DNA of 64,000 nt. It comes from Temnothorax longispinosus. Taxonomy: Eukaryota > Arthropoda > Insecta > Hymenoptera > Formicidae. Location: positions 620,001 through 684,000 of the forward strand of contig NC_092366.1 in assembly GCF_030848805.1 (NCBI RefSeq), read 5' to 3'. Below the pieces are notes generated by a model. That model saw only the letters and a list, made by a program, of their open reading frames with translations. It did not search any database and was not told the DNA's origin. The position numbers and the translations under genes are program-made. The first letter of the stretch is position 1. Each line of letters begins with the position of its first letter. Of this stretch, positions 39,529 through 54,900 are shown in pieces.

Positions 39529-42500
39529 CATGCACGCAACAACCGCGCGCGATTGATTATTAGCTCGCGGTGTTTGCATTGCAATTTATTCGAATTAAAC
39601 ACAATAGAAACTGGAATTTCAATTTGTGAGGACAACCGAAAGGTATGGTATTAAATTACGCGCGCGTGTAACGAGTATTAATGCGAACATAAAAATAATA
39701 TGTTCCATATCGATTTGCATATGCGGCTCTAATCGAGTTTCATGTGTGTGTATGTGTGTGATTCGCGCGTATAAATGCATGCGGAAAATTGGTGAGATAG
39801 TTACGCTGAAAATTGGTTTTCAGTATAAAGCGAAAGAGGAGTTACTACAAACTGAATAAAAAACACAAAATCCTAATAACGGATTAAAAAGTTACCTGAT
39901 AATTTGCAGCGTTGAGTAATTAAATCATACAAGCTAGCCGCGCGTATAATTTGATGTTGGCAGGTATTTTCTGATATGTACGAGCGCAAAATTTACACAA
40001 AGTTTCTGCTAATAATTATGTGCATTTGTACAAATTCGTACATTTCGTAAAAATAATGTATAAAATAGTCTTTTAAAAAACCTTTATTTTATTAAATATT
40101 AAATATTAAATAAAAATATTATATAAAAATATTAAATTTTATTAAATATTTAAATATGTATAAAAAACTATATATATATGTGTATATAAAATATACATTA
40201 TAGACAAAAAAACGTATGAAAAATACATACATATTTGTATGTATGCAAAATTTTTTTAATGCAAATCACATTCATCTTGTAAAACAAATGATAGAATAGT
40301 GCATAATACCTGCATTTATAATATATATACATATATTATAATTTAAATGCAATAACTTCACATGTTGATAAAATGGAAATTATTTTACGTTTTGATATTA
40401 TTGTACAATTAACATATTTAAATTTAAAGCAAAAGAAGAGAAAAGAGAGAGATTGTTATTCATATTACAGATACAAATATTAATGTAGAGCGTGATCTAC
40501 TAAATCATAATCAACATATTAAACTAACAAATGATTTGACTTTTCATTATCAAAACACATTGTATTATTATATACATAATTATAATGTTGCTGGCAGCAT
40601 ACATTTTAGCATATAGCGCTGCAAATGCACAATCTGTCTGAAGAGCACAATCATTTTGAGTGAGACTAAACTCGAAACAACGAGATAAAGCATGTTGCCA
40701 TGTTGCATCATGATATGATAGATCTAGATAGATCTGGTTTAACTGCGTCAATTTTATTTAAATTGGTCGAAAGCTTTCATCGCCACGTATAAAAAAATGT
40801 TAAAATATGTTACAGCTTTTATCAGGTCATTAATTCTTGAGATACCTTAATTAAAAGCACATTTAACGTGAAATTTCTAGATAAATTGCTTGGTGACGCG
40901 GCGTTTTCTTTTTCCTTTTCCTTCTTATGCATTTGATTCTTATGCGTCATCCCGCGCTACATTTACACGCGGTCGTGCAATCGAGATATGAACGATACTT
41001 ATATTATTTTAAGGAAGACGATTCTCTTGCGAAATATTTCTTCCGCGGAAAAAGAAATATTTCATAATTCTTCAAATGCATGTAAAATAATGGTTAACCC
41101 TTTGGCTACGACGAAGCTGTACCATTGTATACACCGAATTTGATTGAAAAACGTCCTTTCAATAAAACAAATGCAGATCAGAAAAATTGAGGACATTCTG
41201 ATCTGATAACAAAATATTGATGGCAAAATATCAAAGCATAGGAAAGAATATCGCTCTAGTGTATTTTCGTTTCAAAGAATCAGTTAGCGGAAAACTGATT
41301 CACTACTATATAGTGGCGTGTAGTAGCCGAAGGGTTAATATACCACGATACCGGGAAAGGAATGTCCTCTAGTAACGGGGCAGACAAAACTACGTGTATG
41401 TAAGGAAGAACAGTTTTCCGCCAAGGGTCCTTTGACGACCGGCTGAGAACATTGTTCTCAGATTCCAGCGATTCATTACGTTCCGGCGCGACGCGCTCAC
41501 CTACGACCTACATCCTCGCGTTGCTCTCGGCCTCGCTCTCCCGTCCCGCCGAGGTCACTACGAGAGCACCTGTTAATCTTAACTACATATACATCATCGC
41601 CACTGAAATATTCCCGCTTGAAGTCGTCCGATCGACAGGCGTTTGCGCTCTAACTCTCGACGGACGTTCTATCTACCGTTGTCGCATTGTGCAACCCCTG
41701 CCATCCCTTCGCATGATGCATTTCCACCGTTACACGATCCATTTCCGCAACGGACAGAAATTAGTGTCCCCCGGGAAAAGCCGGATGTAGTTGATCCGGC
41801 TGTTGATATGATGGGAGAAGGACATGAGAGTAGGAGAACGCGCAGAGAGTGAATAAAAAGCTCTTATTACCATATTGCCATTCCAGGACAAGTCAAAGGG
41901 ATAATCTCAATCATAAAATATGGTAAAATTAGTGAAAACATTAAAACGTTTAATGTGCAAATATATGAAATTAATTAATAGGACATAAAATTAATAACAT
42001 TGTAAAAGCATCATTAAGTTTACAAAAATTCAAACGTTTAATCTCAATCGCTAAAATTATGTGAAAGCATCCTAAAATAATTAAAGATAAATGAAATTCT
42101 AACAATTAGGTAACGCGCATCAAATTGCTTGTATAAAAAAAAATAAGTATTAAAAAAGGTTAATATGTAGTATTTCATTAAAATTAAAATATACGCGTAC
42201 AACCTTTTATCGCAAGAAGTAAGCTAGTTAAAATAGATATGACGGATAAATTAACTGCATGCCAGAAGATGACAGGACCGTGTGTTAGTCGCGGAGTGCT
42301 GTTATGTTAAATGTGTGTCACAGGAAAATGACGCGTAAATTGGATTTCAAGTTTCAGGTAGACCTCGCAAAAACGTAATTAACGAAAGCAGGAGGGGAGG
42401 AGGGAGACGGGTGACTCGAAGGGGAGGGAGACGAAGGGAGATAAGAGATAAGCGGCGCGGAAGCTGCTCAGCGTGAGGTAAGCTCCCACGAGGAGCTTAT

Positions 42501-42719
42501 TTTTAGCTAGAAACAGAATCGATTCATCCCTTCTGATGCTATGCCGGTTGCCGCGGTGTGGTACCAGCAACGTCGAGCCCAAAGCCGTCGCGGCGGCCGA
42601 AGGGGAGGCCGAACGAGAGTGAGAATAAGGCCGTGGGGCGACACGAGTGGTGGCGGCTGGCGCTCACCTGCATATCTACGTACGAGAGGGAGAAAGAGGC
42701 ATAAAAAAGGAAAAAGCGG

Positions 42720-42761
<42 letters not shown>

Positions 42762-45700
42762 TTCCTATATATATCGTGCTTTCATACCTATATATTATGT
42801 GCGTAATGCAGCAACAGGCAGGATCAGATCACACCAGTCTCGAATGCGGTCTCTCTCTCTCTCTCTCTCCCCCCCCTCTCTCTTTCCTTTTTTCCCCCCT
42901 TTCCTTCCTCTTTCTCTTTCTCTCTCCTCTTCTCGCCCTCTTTCCACCGCCCTTTCTTTTTCATCTTCGTGCCCCCCTAACCCCCTTCCGCCGGCCTACC
43001 CCGGTGTAGCCTTGTACCGCGCGTGTGCATGCAGCATCCGCGTAGTCATAGCAGCAACGTAGTCAGGCCGATGTAAAATTCAGTGCCTCCCCAGTTTAGT
43101 ATCCAGGATATTTTTTCCCCCTCGAAATATGCGCCTTCCCTCTGCCTTCCTTTTTTCTCTTTTGATTATATTTTCTTTTATTCCGGTCGTCTTTTGATCG
43201 CGACACCCCGCGGCGCCGCTACGAGAGGAGGACCCCATTAGTCGCCACGACTTTATCAAACTCCCAAGGATTTCTTACTTTAATAATTATTACGAACTTG
43301 TAATACTTACGTTACTCTCTGACTCGCAGACGGTTATTCTGAGAAGTTACACTTTGTACAACGAGGAAATATAATGCAGATATACTTTCTTTGCCAGTAG
43401 ATTCTAGAGAGAGCTAATTTTAAATTAAAGATGTCATATATAAATATCCAGCTAAATTTTAATGATACTAACGGACTGTTAGTATCTTACTGTTTAAATA
43501 GAAAAAAATCCCCACTTCCGACATAAAATATAATCCACTTCCGACAATGTATATTTAATTTCAGACACATTCGACAGGCATACATGTAGAATTAATCTGA
43601 GAGTCGATCGAACGTAAATATGTATAATTGATCGATTGGCTGGAGCACCCGACGGCATCGTTATATGTATCGAATGGCCAGTGTGTGTGCCGCTCTGATG
43701 GCCACTATCCATCAATCTTCGTAGTTGGCGATGGATTCATTCAAGAGTATTGTGAAGCGCCATTGATAGACTCCCAGATATAGATTTACGCGAATTGTCG
43801 ATACTTAGCGAGCTCGCGACCGCGCGAATATCGAGGTATCGGGCCGAATTTTCGAAAATTAATTTGCGCGTGGAGTAAAATTTCGTTGTTTGCGCGCGGT
43901 ATTGGTGCGCGCAACCGCGAATTCAATGCGATATATATATATTAATATATTGCAAAACATCACGAACGTTAAAAGCTTTATACGCAATTTTATAATCAAC
44001 CCTCCGATGCCAACAATTATAGCTAATAGAAGTAGCGCGGTGGATTTTACGTTTCTATAAAAGTGAAGTGTTTGACGGTGCGGTAAGCTGGGCCATAAAA
44101 TGAGAGACACCCGTCTCTCATATAACACGATCGCATAAACATGCCAGTTCAGATCTTTGTGGACGTGTGTGGCAGAAAAATATTTAAACGCGCGTCGCCT
44201 TGACGTTTTCAGAGAGAGAGAGAGAGAGAGAGAAAAAAAGTGCGAGACGAGAAGCATATATTCGAGTCACGCTTGACCTCTCGCTCACGCGAGAAATAGC
44301 GTGGATTTTCCCGTGGCGCGGTGGCGCGGCTTAAATTTAACTCCCGTGATATATTCGTGGGAATGGATTTAATTTCACGGCGAAAGCTCGAGAGGGAAGG
44401 ACGCGAGGTGTTACGGGCGGCAGTTATCGGCGTGCGACGGCGACGGCGGGCTAGAGCGACGCGAATTGACGATAAGAACCCGTGATGGGGCGGAGAGAGC
44501 GGCGCGTGCAATCTCACAGTGCAGCGCACACACATTGCGGCGCTGTCGCGCCTCAGCCGTGCATAAACGCGAAACGGTGGCGGCCCTTCGAGCCCTAATT
44601 GTCATCGCAACTGTCCGACATGGCAGTCGTCGAATTAAACCCGCGAATGCAGAATGCATCGAACGCCGCTACATTTACGTCACTTTGCGCGCAGATCACG
44701 GAGTTGCGCGATTCCGGTGTGTTCAGTCCCCGTGAGAGCGGGCGCGATTGTCACGGGGGCTTTCTCTTCGAGAATCAATTAACGGGCGAATTTGTCGTGG
44801 CCTGCCGCAGTTGATTACCTCGCCTCCCCATCGGGTGGTTAAATAGCGTCGCGCGATTTCAGCATTCCAACGCGAGATTTTACCTCGCAGGAGTATCGAA
44901 CGAAATGTTAATCGTCGCGTTAATAAAAACTGACCTCTCGCTCTTTTTTTTTTTTTTTAGTTTAATAACGAGGTGTTTAACAGCAGGAGGAAAATGGCGT
45001 TTGAATCACTATTTCTCGTTGGGAGGACTAGAATTTTAATTCTGCGGGAACAGAGCGAGGTAAAATTTTACTTTAAATCTAATTAACCGACATCACCGTA
45101 GAGAAGTCGGTGGCTCTGCGTCGAAGAGAATCTTTTGTTATTTTTTTAACTTTTTGCACGGGCAAAAAAATTCCGAAAGAATGAACACCAATCGTTCTGT
45201 TGAATCTATTTTTGAAGTTACGCGTCCCGCAGGGTCAGGTGAAACAACCCTCGAGGCAGTCTCCCGCGTAAAATTGCAATTCCGCAGGGGTTTCTGATAT
45301 CCCGGCTCTCATATTTCTCGGCGATGTGTATCTGAAAATCTTTCGCGACGCCAACACATACACATACACGTGGCCGACAACAAATTTCGCTCATTTTTCA
45401 CATGTACCGTCTCTCCGGTTATTTGAGCGTTTCCTATAGTTTGTTTGACCTTCTCTCCATAGTAGTTTGTTCCATTATCTTGGCGTTTGCGGAGAAACCG
45501 ATTGTGCTTTTATTTAGAGATTCAACGTTTCGAGCGCTCAACAAGGCTGAAAAAAAAAGAACGATGCAAATATGGAAAAGGTTTACAGTTACACGGTAGA
45601 TCGGCATTCCGCGGGGTTTCGAATTAATCTTTCCGCATTGCGTCTTTACGCCGATATCGATTATCCTTCGACCCGCGTTTATCATCGGTTCCGTTATTAA

Positions 45701-47151
45701 CGTTAACGCGCCGATGTTAATTACATCGCGACGTTAATTAGCGAACTTTGGTCGTTGCGCATTATAGTGGGGAAATAATTAATTACATAGTTCGCGGAAT
45801 TAAAACTGGCGCGCGTAACAATGAGAGCGTCCAATACCTACGCGGACTCGCAGCTTTTAAAATAACTGGTCTGGATGCACCGTTTGACGATTGAAGTTGC
45901 AATTCCACCGCAGTGCGTAAATTGAGAATCTCTCGGAGGCGGAGTGCACAAACGTAACGTTTTTTCTTTTTAATAAACGCGAGACTTTCAAGAAATTAAT
46001 CTCTCAAACACTTTCAATCGTTAGAGAAACTCTATACTAGGATTCTGTATCAAAAAGCACAGCGCGATTCTGGATTTCTGTAACAAAATGAAATCTGCGA
46101 GCTTTTGAAGAATTCTGTGTAGGGAGTCAAGTGGAGTGATTGATATCTTTGGATACATACGAGTAGAAAAGTTTAATAGAAAAAATTTTCCAACGGCATT
46201 GAGAAGAGAAAGGAAAGAGATAAAAGCAAGAGATAAAAGCAAGAGATGCTTTAGTTATATTAATTAATCAAGTCCAAGCCTGTATATTTTCTTGTTCTCA
46301 AATTTCCAAAGTTGCATATCTAATCTATTTTCTCGCTATTCTACTCTCGGTTTAATTAATAAGCAGCATCACTTATCGGTCAAAGTTTTACTATTATTAA
46401 TATCAGTAAAAATAAGTTGGGGGGGAGGATAAAAAAGCAAGATTGCTTTAATTATACTAATTAATCAAGTCTGCATTTCTATATTCTCCATTTCCACAGT
46501 TGTATATTTGATCGACTTTTTCAATATTTTACTGTCGATTTAATTAATAACGTTATAAAGTACATAGGTATATAATAATTACAAATGATAGCAAGTAAAC
46601 ATCGCGATAATATAAACATATAGGATTGATATTATTTTGTATTATTGCGAAAACGATCAATTAGAGAAGCCAGTATCCCACATGTAGGAGGAGGAAGTTA
46701 CCGTGATATTCTCCGACATCTATTATCTGTACACCACGCTTCGAGAGCGCATAAGCGGATAAGCGTCAGAACATACATCGTTGATAATAATCATGCAGCT
46801 TGCACACGATTACGAAAGCAGATTGCAGCTATCAAAGATATGTCAGACGCGGAGGCGCGTTACCGACAAATCTCTTTTAACATATATGAAAGCCAACATC
46901 ATCGCGGCATCGGTTCGAGGAACGCAATTTACATTTTTACTTATATTGTTCTATAATTTTCTATTTACAAAAACAATATCTTTTTCATTAAGCTATTTTT
47001 AATCATCCTCTCGTTACACATCGCAGCTGTGCAAAAGACGGTCGGATGTTGAAAAGACAGACGATACTGTCTTTTATTAGTGGAGAGTTACTGGCGAGAT
47101 ATTTCTGGATCGTATAATATTAATGAGAGGTACGCGACGCGCGCGCGTGAA

Positions 47152-47193
<42 letters not shown>

Positions 47194-48929
47194 TGACTCG
47201 AAAATAACAAAATAGCGGCTGGCGCTATACATATATTTGCGCGTCAATTAGAGATAACGCCGGGATATATTTCTGCCTCCGTGGAGGAGGAGCGTGTAAA
47301 AGCTCGAAGGTGCAGAATGCTCGATTAAGAAACGTCGGATTTAACCGTCGCACTCGACATTATATAGGGTCGGCATCCTTGACCTCCTCGACTCGATCGC
47401 GAGTATGAGCGAGTGAAGAGTATCTCGGCTCTGTCTCACACACCGATGCAGCGGGAAAATAATTTATTAGGTAAGCGTTCTTCGGGGCTGTTCTTTATAT
47501 TTCCAGAATGTAACTGGTTATTCCGCCATTGTAATTAAACAAAAAAGTGGAGCTTGTGGAACGAAACGATAGCAAATAAAGCGGTATTTCGATGTACGAT
47601 TATTCAAACGCTTGATGCGAGCGTTTGATTAATTAATCAAGACACGATTTACTTCCCCTTGTTCGCGTCGTGTCGCGCAAACTTATTACAATGACTGTTC
47701 TGATTAGAGGTTAATCGGGAAATTCATACTACGGGAGATAAATACAAGACAGGTGTGGTCTTGCGGTGACGGTGACGAGCAACCCGGTCGGTTTACACGA
47801 GAGAAAAATGTTTCGTTCGTGCAACAAATGACAATGTTCGATAATGCAAGGAATTCAAAGCGGCCGCCTGCGGCAGGGACATAGAATATTCCAGCAAGTG
47901 CTCTCCTAGAAAGGAAGATCTACATTTGTCCGCGTCCTAAGGTCGCAATAGCTGAATTAAAAAAGCAAGAGAACCCTGCGTGATGATGCAGCGTAATGTT
48001 TAAACAGCCGAATTATCCTAATATCGCTCAGCATTTCTCAAGTCTTATCAGTAATTATACATATAATCACTTGACAAAATTGTTGAAAATCAACTAGTGA
48101 TTGTAACGATTATTATTAAAATTAATAGTTCATTTTCTCATATTATATTGTCAGAGATAAATATAGTTCAATAATTCGTAAATCACAACTAACATAGTAA
48201 TTAGCATATTTCGCGAGTAGTTGTCGATCTTTCAGATCGCAGAAAGGAAATTAATTCTAACATAATTCATAACATAACATTAATTTACAACATAAAATGA
48301 AAGGATTTAAGCACATTTCACTTACGCGAGTTAAAACGCGGTAAACTGCGGTAATATATTCATATAGCAACGCGTCAAAATCACGGTACATTTAGACGGC
48401 TATTCATTTTGTTAGCTGGCGCTTTAAATTTTCATAATTTTCCTGCAACTTAACTCGTGAAACGAACAGTCACGTTTACCTCGAGAATAGTCGTCGGCAA
48501 ATGAGAAGCTCGCGCCAACGCGAATGCGTCGCCCGGATAATTCGTATGCGGTCGTCAAACGGATCCTGTAATGCTAATTCCGAGGTTTGCATAATCATTT
48601 GTCACCGTGATCGACCAATGGAAATATTATGCAGCTGTGCGGAACGATTGGTAATTCCGGGTAAATATGTAGTTAATAGGCCGTTTGAACGAAAATGCAA
48701 TATATATTTCCTCGATTTCCCCCATTTGCCACGGCGCCCGATATTGGAATTGGGTATTTTTTACGGTCCTCTTATTCGCCACATGTATTTTCCGAGTCCT
48801 GTTGTTGCAATTGCGCCAAATCCAACATTTTATAAAGAAACATTTTCGCTCGCACAGTAGCATCACAAATATTTACTATAGTATACATATATGTATATAT
48901 ATAGGTAAAAACCGCACGAATCAAAAAAC

Positions 48930-48980
<51 letters not shown>

Positions 48981-51900
48981 TTTTTATTCGTGCGGTTTTT
49001 ACGCATCGATAGATAAGTTACTCGCGCGGGGCAAAATTCGTATGAATAATATATCGAAATAATTTTTTCCACGTATAACGTGTGTATGGAAAATAAAAAA
49101 CGGAGTATTATTGTAGCCGGTAGCTTTAATTGTTGGCGATTGCTTGTTGAATTGACAACTACCTGTACCGTAAAGTGACGCTAAATTGGAGCAGATGCTT
49201 GCGGAACAGCCGACACTCTCGTGTCGATACCGTGCGAACGCTTCAATAAGTGAGCATCCCACGTGAAAGCCATCCAATTGTACCCGGTTATAATTGTACT
49301 CTTGTATAACAAATGCATTGCTTTATCTGGCTTATACCTTCAGAAGTACATAGGCGCATTCCCTGTGAAAGATAAATGAAGCGCGTCACCTAAGACACGG
49401 CAGGCATTCAGCCGAGCACGAGACTATCACGAGGAAGAAATGCTGCGGCGTTATCGAAGTATCGGATAATCTCACCTTGTCGCATCCCGCGACGCGCGTT
49501 TGACATCCTTAATTAATTTACGTTTGCCGAGTAATAAACACGTCTTTCCTCTGCAAAAGAGATGAGGAAAAGGAGGGTGTCATGTCCGCGGAAAAGGGGG
49601 CGCGTAACTGGACCCCGCGGGCATCTCGCGTCGTTGCATCTCACGGCGCCATTGACGGACAATAGGGTACGTAAAACGGGACGAGCACATTCAGACGTAA
49701 GAGGAACGTCGTCCCGTTGTTCTTGCAACGGGTGCAACATAATGCGAACACGTCGTCGATGCCGCTCTTTCTCTCGCTACAAAACAATTTCGACTGTGCG
49801 AACCGCGCACAGAACTAAATCAATATTTCTACTTTAATTAATTCGGTTAACTAAGAAAATTGAGTTACGCAACTAAAAGCTAAAATTTAATTGAAGGTAT
49901 TTCGATAATGCGGTCTAGGTCGACCTACAGATATTAAAACCATTTTCTTAAATATTATATTAAAATAGGTTATTTATTTATTACAGTCAGATACATAGCA
50001 ACGTTAACATATATTCGATCTTATAATCTCGGTTGCGTTCTAAATATAAAAAAAAATGGAAAATATTTATAATTATTTTAAAAAATCTATTTTTTATTTT
50101 AATCCTCGAATCAAAGTGCTATTAAAAATTTTTTGTTTATTAAAAATTTAGAAATGAATATTTAAATTGATCTAAAAAAACCAAACCAAGTATAAATTCT
50201 GCAAATCACCTTGGATATGCTTTGCAGCTCCGCTCGGTGATAATTGCGGCGCTGAACAAAGTCGAGGCTGTTAAAGCGGCCGTTGGAGTTACGCATTATT
50301 TTTCGCAGCAGGCGCGTGCGATCGATTTATCGGGCGCAACGAAAGTGGAAATAAGGAAAAAAACAGTTTCCTCCTTGTCTAGGAGACTAAAAGAAAATAA
50401 CTGAACGGCCGATATATCTTTAGAAAAAGCGGGAAAGCATGGCCAGCATCACGTGACCTTTGCAGAAATCAATACGCTCTCTATCCCTATCATCTCACGC
50501 GACCACATGTTGATGAGCCTCTTAATTGCTTGGCGCATTTCGAATTCATCCGTTTAACGGAGAATGCTCGTTTTGCGTGAAGTCCGTGCGGATGAAGGCC
50601 CGAGAGGTAACGGTATGGATCGTAATGATTTAGGACTTGCAATACCAAAAGTTTAAACAACAAACTATAGAAATATTTCCGTGCTTTAGTTATTTATAAA
50701 TTGAAAAGAAAATTATTTCGTGCTATTTAGCATTAAATGCGTTCGATTTTGATCTCTCAATATTAAACCAGTTCAATGTAGTTGATAAAAAAAAGACTTC
50801 GAAATCAAACGACCATATATTTGGCGCTAATTGCGACGTTTTTTTTTTATAACAGAGAGAATCCCAGCCCGTGTCACGGTATTTCGACAGGTTTATTTTA
50901 TAAATTGCAGTTTGTTCCCGAAAATTTACATGTCGCTAAAAAGTGCATGCACATATCGCGAAAATTACGGCTTTTTTTTACACGGGTTTTTTTGTGAAAC
51001 GTCGATAATACTACGCGAATTAAATATCTTCAAAAAGTGAAATTATCACGGTCCCCCATCAATGTGGGTTAAAAGCGGGGTATGTTTTTAAATTAAGGCA
51101 CGTGCGTACAAACGACACATTAGCCTTTGACATTAAATACATTGACATACAGTAAACACTTTTGAATTATCCATTACGCGTTTGAATGCATTATGATCGG
51201 AAACAAATGAGGCTGGAGAATTGCATTATTCTGCGTGTCGCCGTCTATCAATTTTTGTACAGTAATCTAGCTTGGAAAAAGAAAGAAGAAAGAAAAACTT
51301 AATTGACATTCGTAAATTTTCTTTTCTATAAACGTGAACTGTATGTTGGAACGACTTTCGCTGTTTTGTGAAAAATGTATAACTTTGTGTTTCTAGAAAA
51401 AGTTTAAAGACAGCGCTGCGCGCTTTATCTAGACTTCGACAGCTTCGATAACTCGACAGGCTCATATGCAATATATGCAATTCCTGTTGGCGCATGCACG
51501 ATATTAAAGTGGGACAGAAACAGCGTGCGCTACATCGAAGCGAAAATGGAAGTAAAACAGGCGCGAGCGGCCGTTTAACTGACTAAAATTCTTCGATCGC
51601 GCGGGGGTGCGTCCATTGCAGAGAGCTCGTGCGCTCGCCAAAGCAACACACATTGCGTACCTGTTTATCCGGCTCTTTGCCTTTGGCGGTGATGAGTCGA
51701 TCGCAATAACAGCCTTCCAGCAGAACGACGCCACTGGGTCGTGAGCAAGTCTCGTTCTCGTAATAGAATAGCAGATTCTGTAACAGACGTCATAGCCACG
51801 TATGGTAAAGCTCGCTTTCCTCTCACGAGACGGGAAGGAAACGTGAGAAAATAAGCATCTGTGTATAACTTTTTGTATATAATACGCGCGGACGCGGAAA

Positions 51901-54900
51901 ATAATGATATGTCACGATATTTAATGTTTCACGCCTGGATATTTCACGCGGTGCTGTGTCGCGCGCTTTTAATTTCGCAAATAAAATAAACCTTTCAACA
52001 ATACAACCCGCGTGTCTGGTATTTAATTCAAGTCGAGTTAAGCCACAATATTGTGTCGCTTAAGTTTCCATTACAAGGTTTCCACCGCCAGGAATGTCTG
52101 ACCATACGCCGACTGTTTCTACTGAAGAACTGCTTCACTCGGTACGCGGGTACGAACCACGGAGCCGTGTTCTCTATGCTTGCATAGAGTAAACAAATTT
52201 CAGCGAGGCATTCAGAGAGAACGCAGTAAATAAAACTTAAACTTATTTAGGATTGTGTACATGTAAAAAATATACCTTTGCATATTTCAGTTACGTTACG
52301 GCGCGATATGTGTGCAATAGCATAGCGTTAAATTCAAATACGTTTTTATCTTTCATTACCGAAATAATGGCTTGTAATACACGTTTATGAAGGGCGGAAA
52401 ACAGAAAACCGTTCCCCTCGGTTCTGCGCGAAACTAAAATATCGCACAAATTTACCTGCTGCGCGTTATTAGAAAATAAATGCTTACAAAATAATATCAT
52501 CTGGTTTTACGTTAAATTACATGGCGCACGTGTGTGTGTGTGTGTGTGTGTTGCGCGGCGCAAGATTTGCGGAATGAATATTGGAATTGTACGCACACTC
52601 ATATCATATAAAAGCCAGTTACGTTCCGAATAATCCGCCGGATAAAATTCGCGTTGCTGATACATGATACAACCTGGAACACTCGGAACACAACAATTTC
52701 GCTTTTGTCGCGCCGTGACATTATCGACAAGCATCCGAAAATGTTGTAATCGACGGTTTAAATAGTATTCGACAAACAAACGAAATTTTAATTGTCCATA
52801 ATATTTGTCTAATTGCGCCTATCTATGCTCGGATTTCAGGTCAACTCGTGCCGTGCAAATTTGTGCAGAAATTGTTAACTGCGAATTACAAAACGGAAAC
52901 GTTGCGCGTTTGCCGACAGGTATAATACAGTTTGCGACAACACTCGTGTTTTCGTAATAAAATTCTATGAAACGAACTTACTTCTCAAAGTAAGAAACGG
53001 AGAAAAGGAGATACCCCGGAGCACAAATCTTTGATTAACTTAACTTCAACTCGGAAATTGCATGTACGCAATTTGCCGAGCGTCACGAGAAAGAATGAGT
53101 TTTATTCCTTTTATTTATTTATTATATAATTGCTTCAAACTCACACTCTTCGGAAATTACGTAAGCGTTCTCGCGTGAAATAATAAGGCACCGATTTTCA
53201 TAGATTCAAGATAAGTTTATTAAGCTATAAGAGCGCAAACTCGAGTTACCTCCATTATCCGGTGACTCGAAACGTCTCTCGTCAATATACACTTGATTAT
53301 CGCCGCGAAAGTTTCGATTCGCGACGCCGACAGGTGAAACAAGACTCCGCCGCGCGACGATATCTTCGTTTACTTGACAAACTTTCGCGAAAGAATGCGA
53401 TATTCCACTTTATTTATTACTTTATCCGAGATCTTATTTAAACGAAAAGCGACGGGGTCTGCGCTTCCCCCGTATTTATCTGATCCTATCAAAACGAAAA
53501 GAAAAAGGGCAATACTTCCCGGTATTTATCCGCTCCTACTTATTGCTTCCCGGTACATAGCCGTTTCAAGATCGGGTAGGTAAAAGTGCGCGTGGCAAAT
53601 CCCGTGGCACTTCGTAGATTGTTTTTCTTTAAAACTAAAATTAGTTAAACGGTTCGATGACAAACTTTTCTTTGAAGAAGAAAAAAAAGAAGAAGAAAGC
53701 TGAAACTCATTTGCGATGCGATAACACGGCTCTTAATAGAATAATTAGAAGTTTCGTGTCGGTGCCGTAATTGAGCGGCTTGATGATCGTGAAAGCATAT
53801 AACGAGAAGATTTACCGCTGGGCTTAAGGGATCGTGCGATATTAGAACGGGGAGAGAGAGAAGGGAAAGAAGCGAAGACCGAATTCTTGGCATAGATATG
53901 CTCCTATAAGTGAGATATCTGTCACGAACTGTATCGAAAGTTTCCTTCCTTAATTGTATCAGTTAGTTGGCTGGCCCGAAACGCCGCGGCGCCGTAGCAG
54001 TTAATGAGGCCTCATTTTCGAAGTTTGTTAGGCCACGAGTATAGACGGCATCCCCGCGAGCGATGAAGTTTCCGCGAATCGAGGAAGACGCTTTTGTGCG
54101 CAGTATACAAGTTCCCGCGGAAACTTAGGTATTGTCATTATTTTAATTCAACGATTATTATTAATAGTTGAAAATTCCGCTCTAAGGTATGACGTCGTTT
54201 TATTTAAAATAACGCTGACTACGCTGACTTGATGATAACTTCGCGATAACTTTCCCGCCGCGAGTAAACTTCTTGCGGGGAGCTTTGCCGATTAATCTCG
54301 AAAAGTTACGAACTGGTGTGTCGCATGAGGTATAATGCTAATCGCAAAGTTCGATTTTCTAGACTGTATGAAAGAAAAGGAACTACGTATTTCAGATTAA
54401 TGAAGGGAGACATTACAAGAAAAACTCTATTTTTAATCAACAACATTTGGCAATGTCGTGACAATTCGACCATTGGTTTTGATCGGATCAATCGTCACGT
54501 TTCGACCATGGGGGTTTTGGTCTTTTCTAAATTGATCTAATCTTTGATACTTGTGTGTATAAGCATCTCATTTTTAATAAATTTAATTATTAAATTTATT
54601 ACGAAAAATATTACCTCAGGCAAATTTATTTATAAATTCAGATTCTGATTTGAGCGTGAGATTCTCAAATTGGATCACGCAAATTGAATCGCTCCGCCTC
54701 GGTAATGTGCTCGATCTAATACACGACGATACGGTCAACAGTTCATCAAACAATTCACTGACCTGATAGAGAACGAACCATCGTTGTTGCCACTTGGTGG
54801 AGTCAGCTGTCCGCTTGTACAAATACCCTGCCAGCGAATGATCGTAATGTGCTTTCTCTGAGAGCATGACCAGCTGGGAGTCGTTTACCCTCACTGTAAC

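Larger units (their letters stand above)
27705..51660. other. RasGRF intron 3, 24 kb, transposon-rich, no host gene recognised
   Basis: This intron lies between exon 4 and exon 3, both inside the first PH domain. It holds the nested retrotransposon, a 1.25-kb TA element, a TTAA element, tandem repeats and many microsatellites, listed separately. The 44190-44830 interval is strikingly CpG-rich. The remaining stretches have only short incidental reading frames. Confidence 0.7.

Noticed and set aside
42541..43062. Plus-strand open frame of 173 residues
   Set aside because: It runs through a TA microsatellite and a CT tract, giving Tyr-Ile and Ser-Leu repeats; an artefact of simple sequence.
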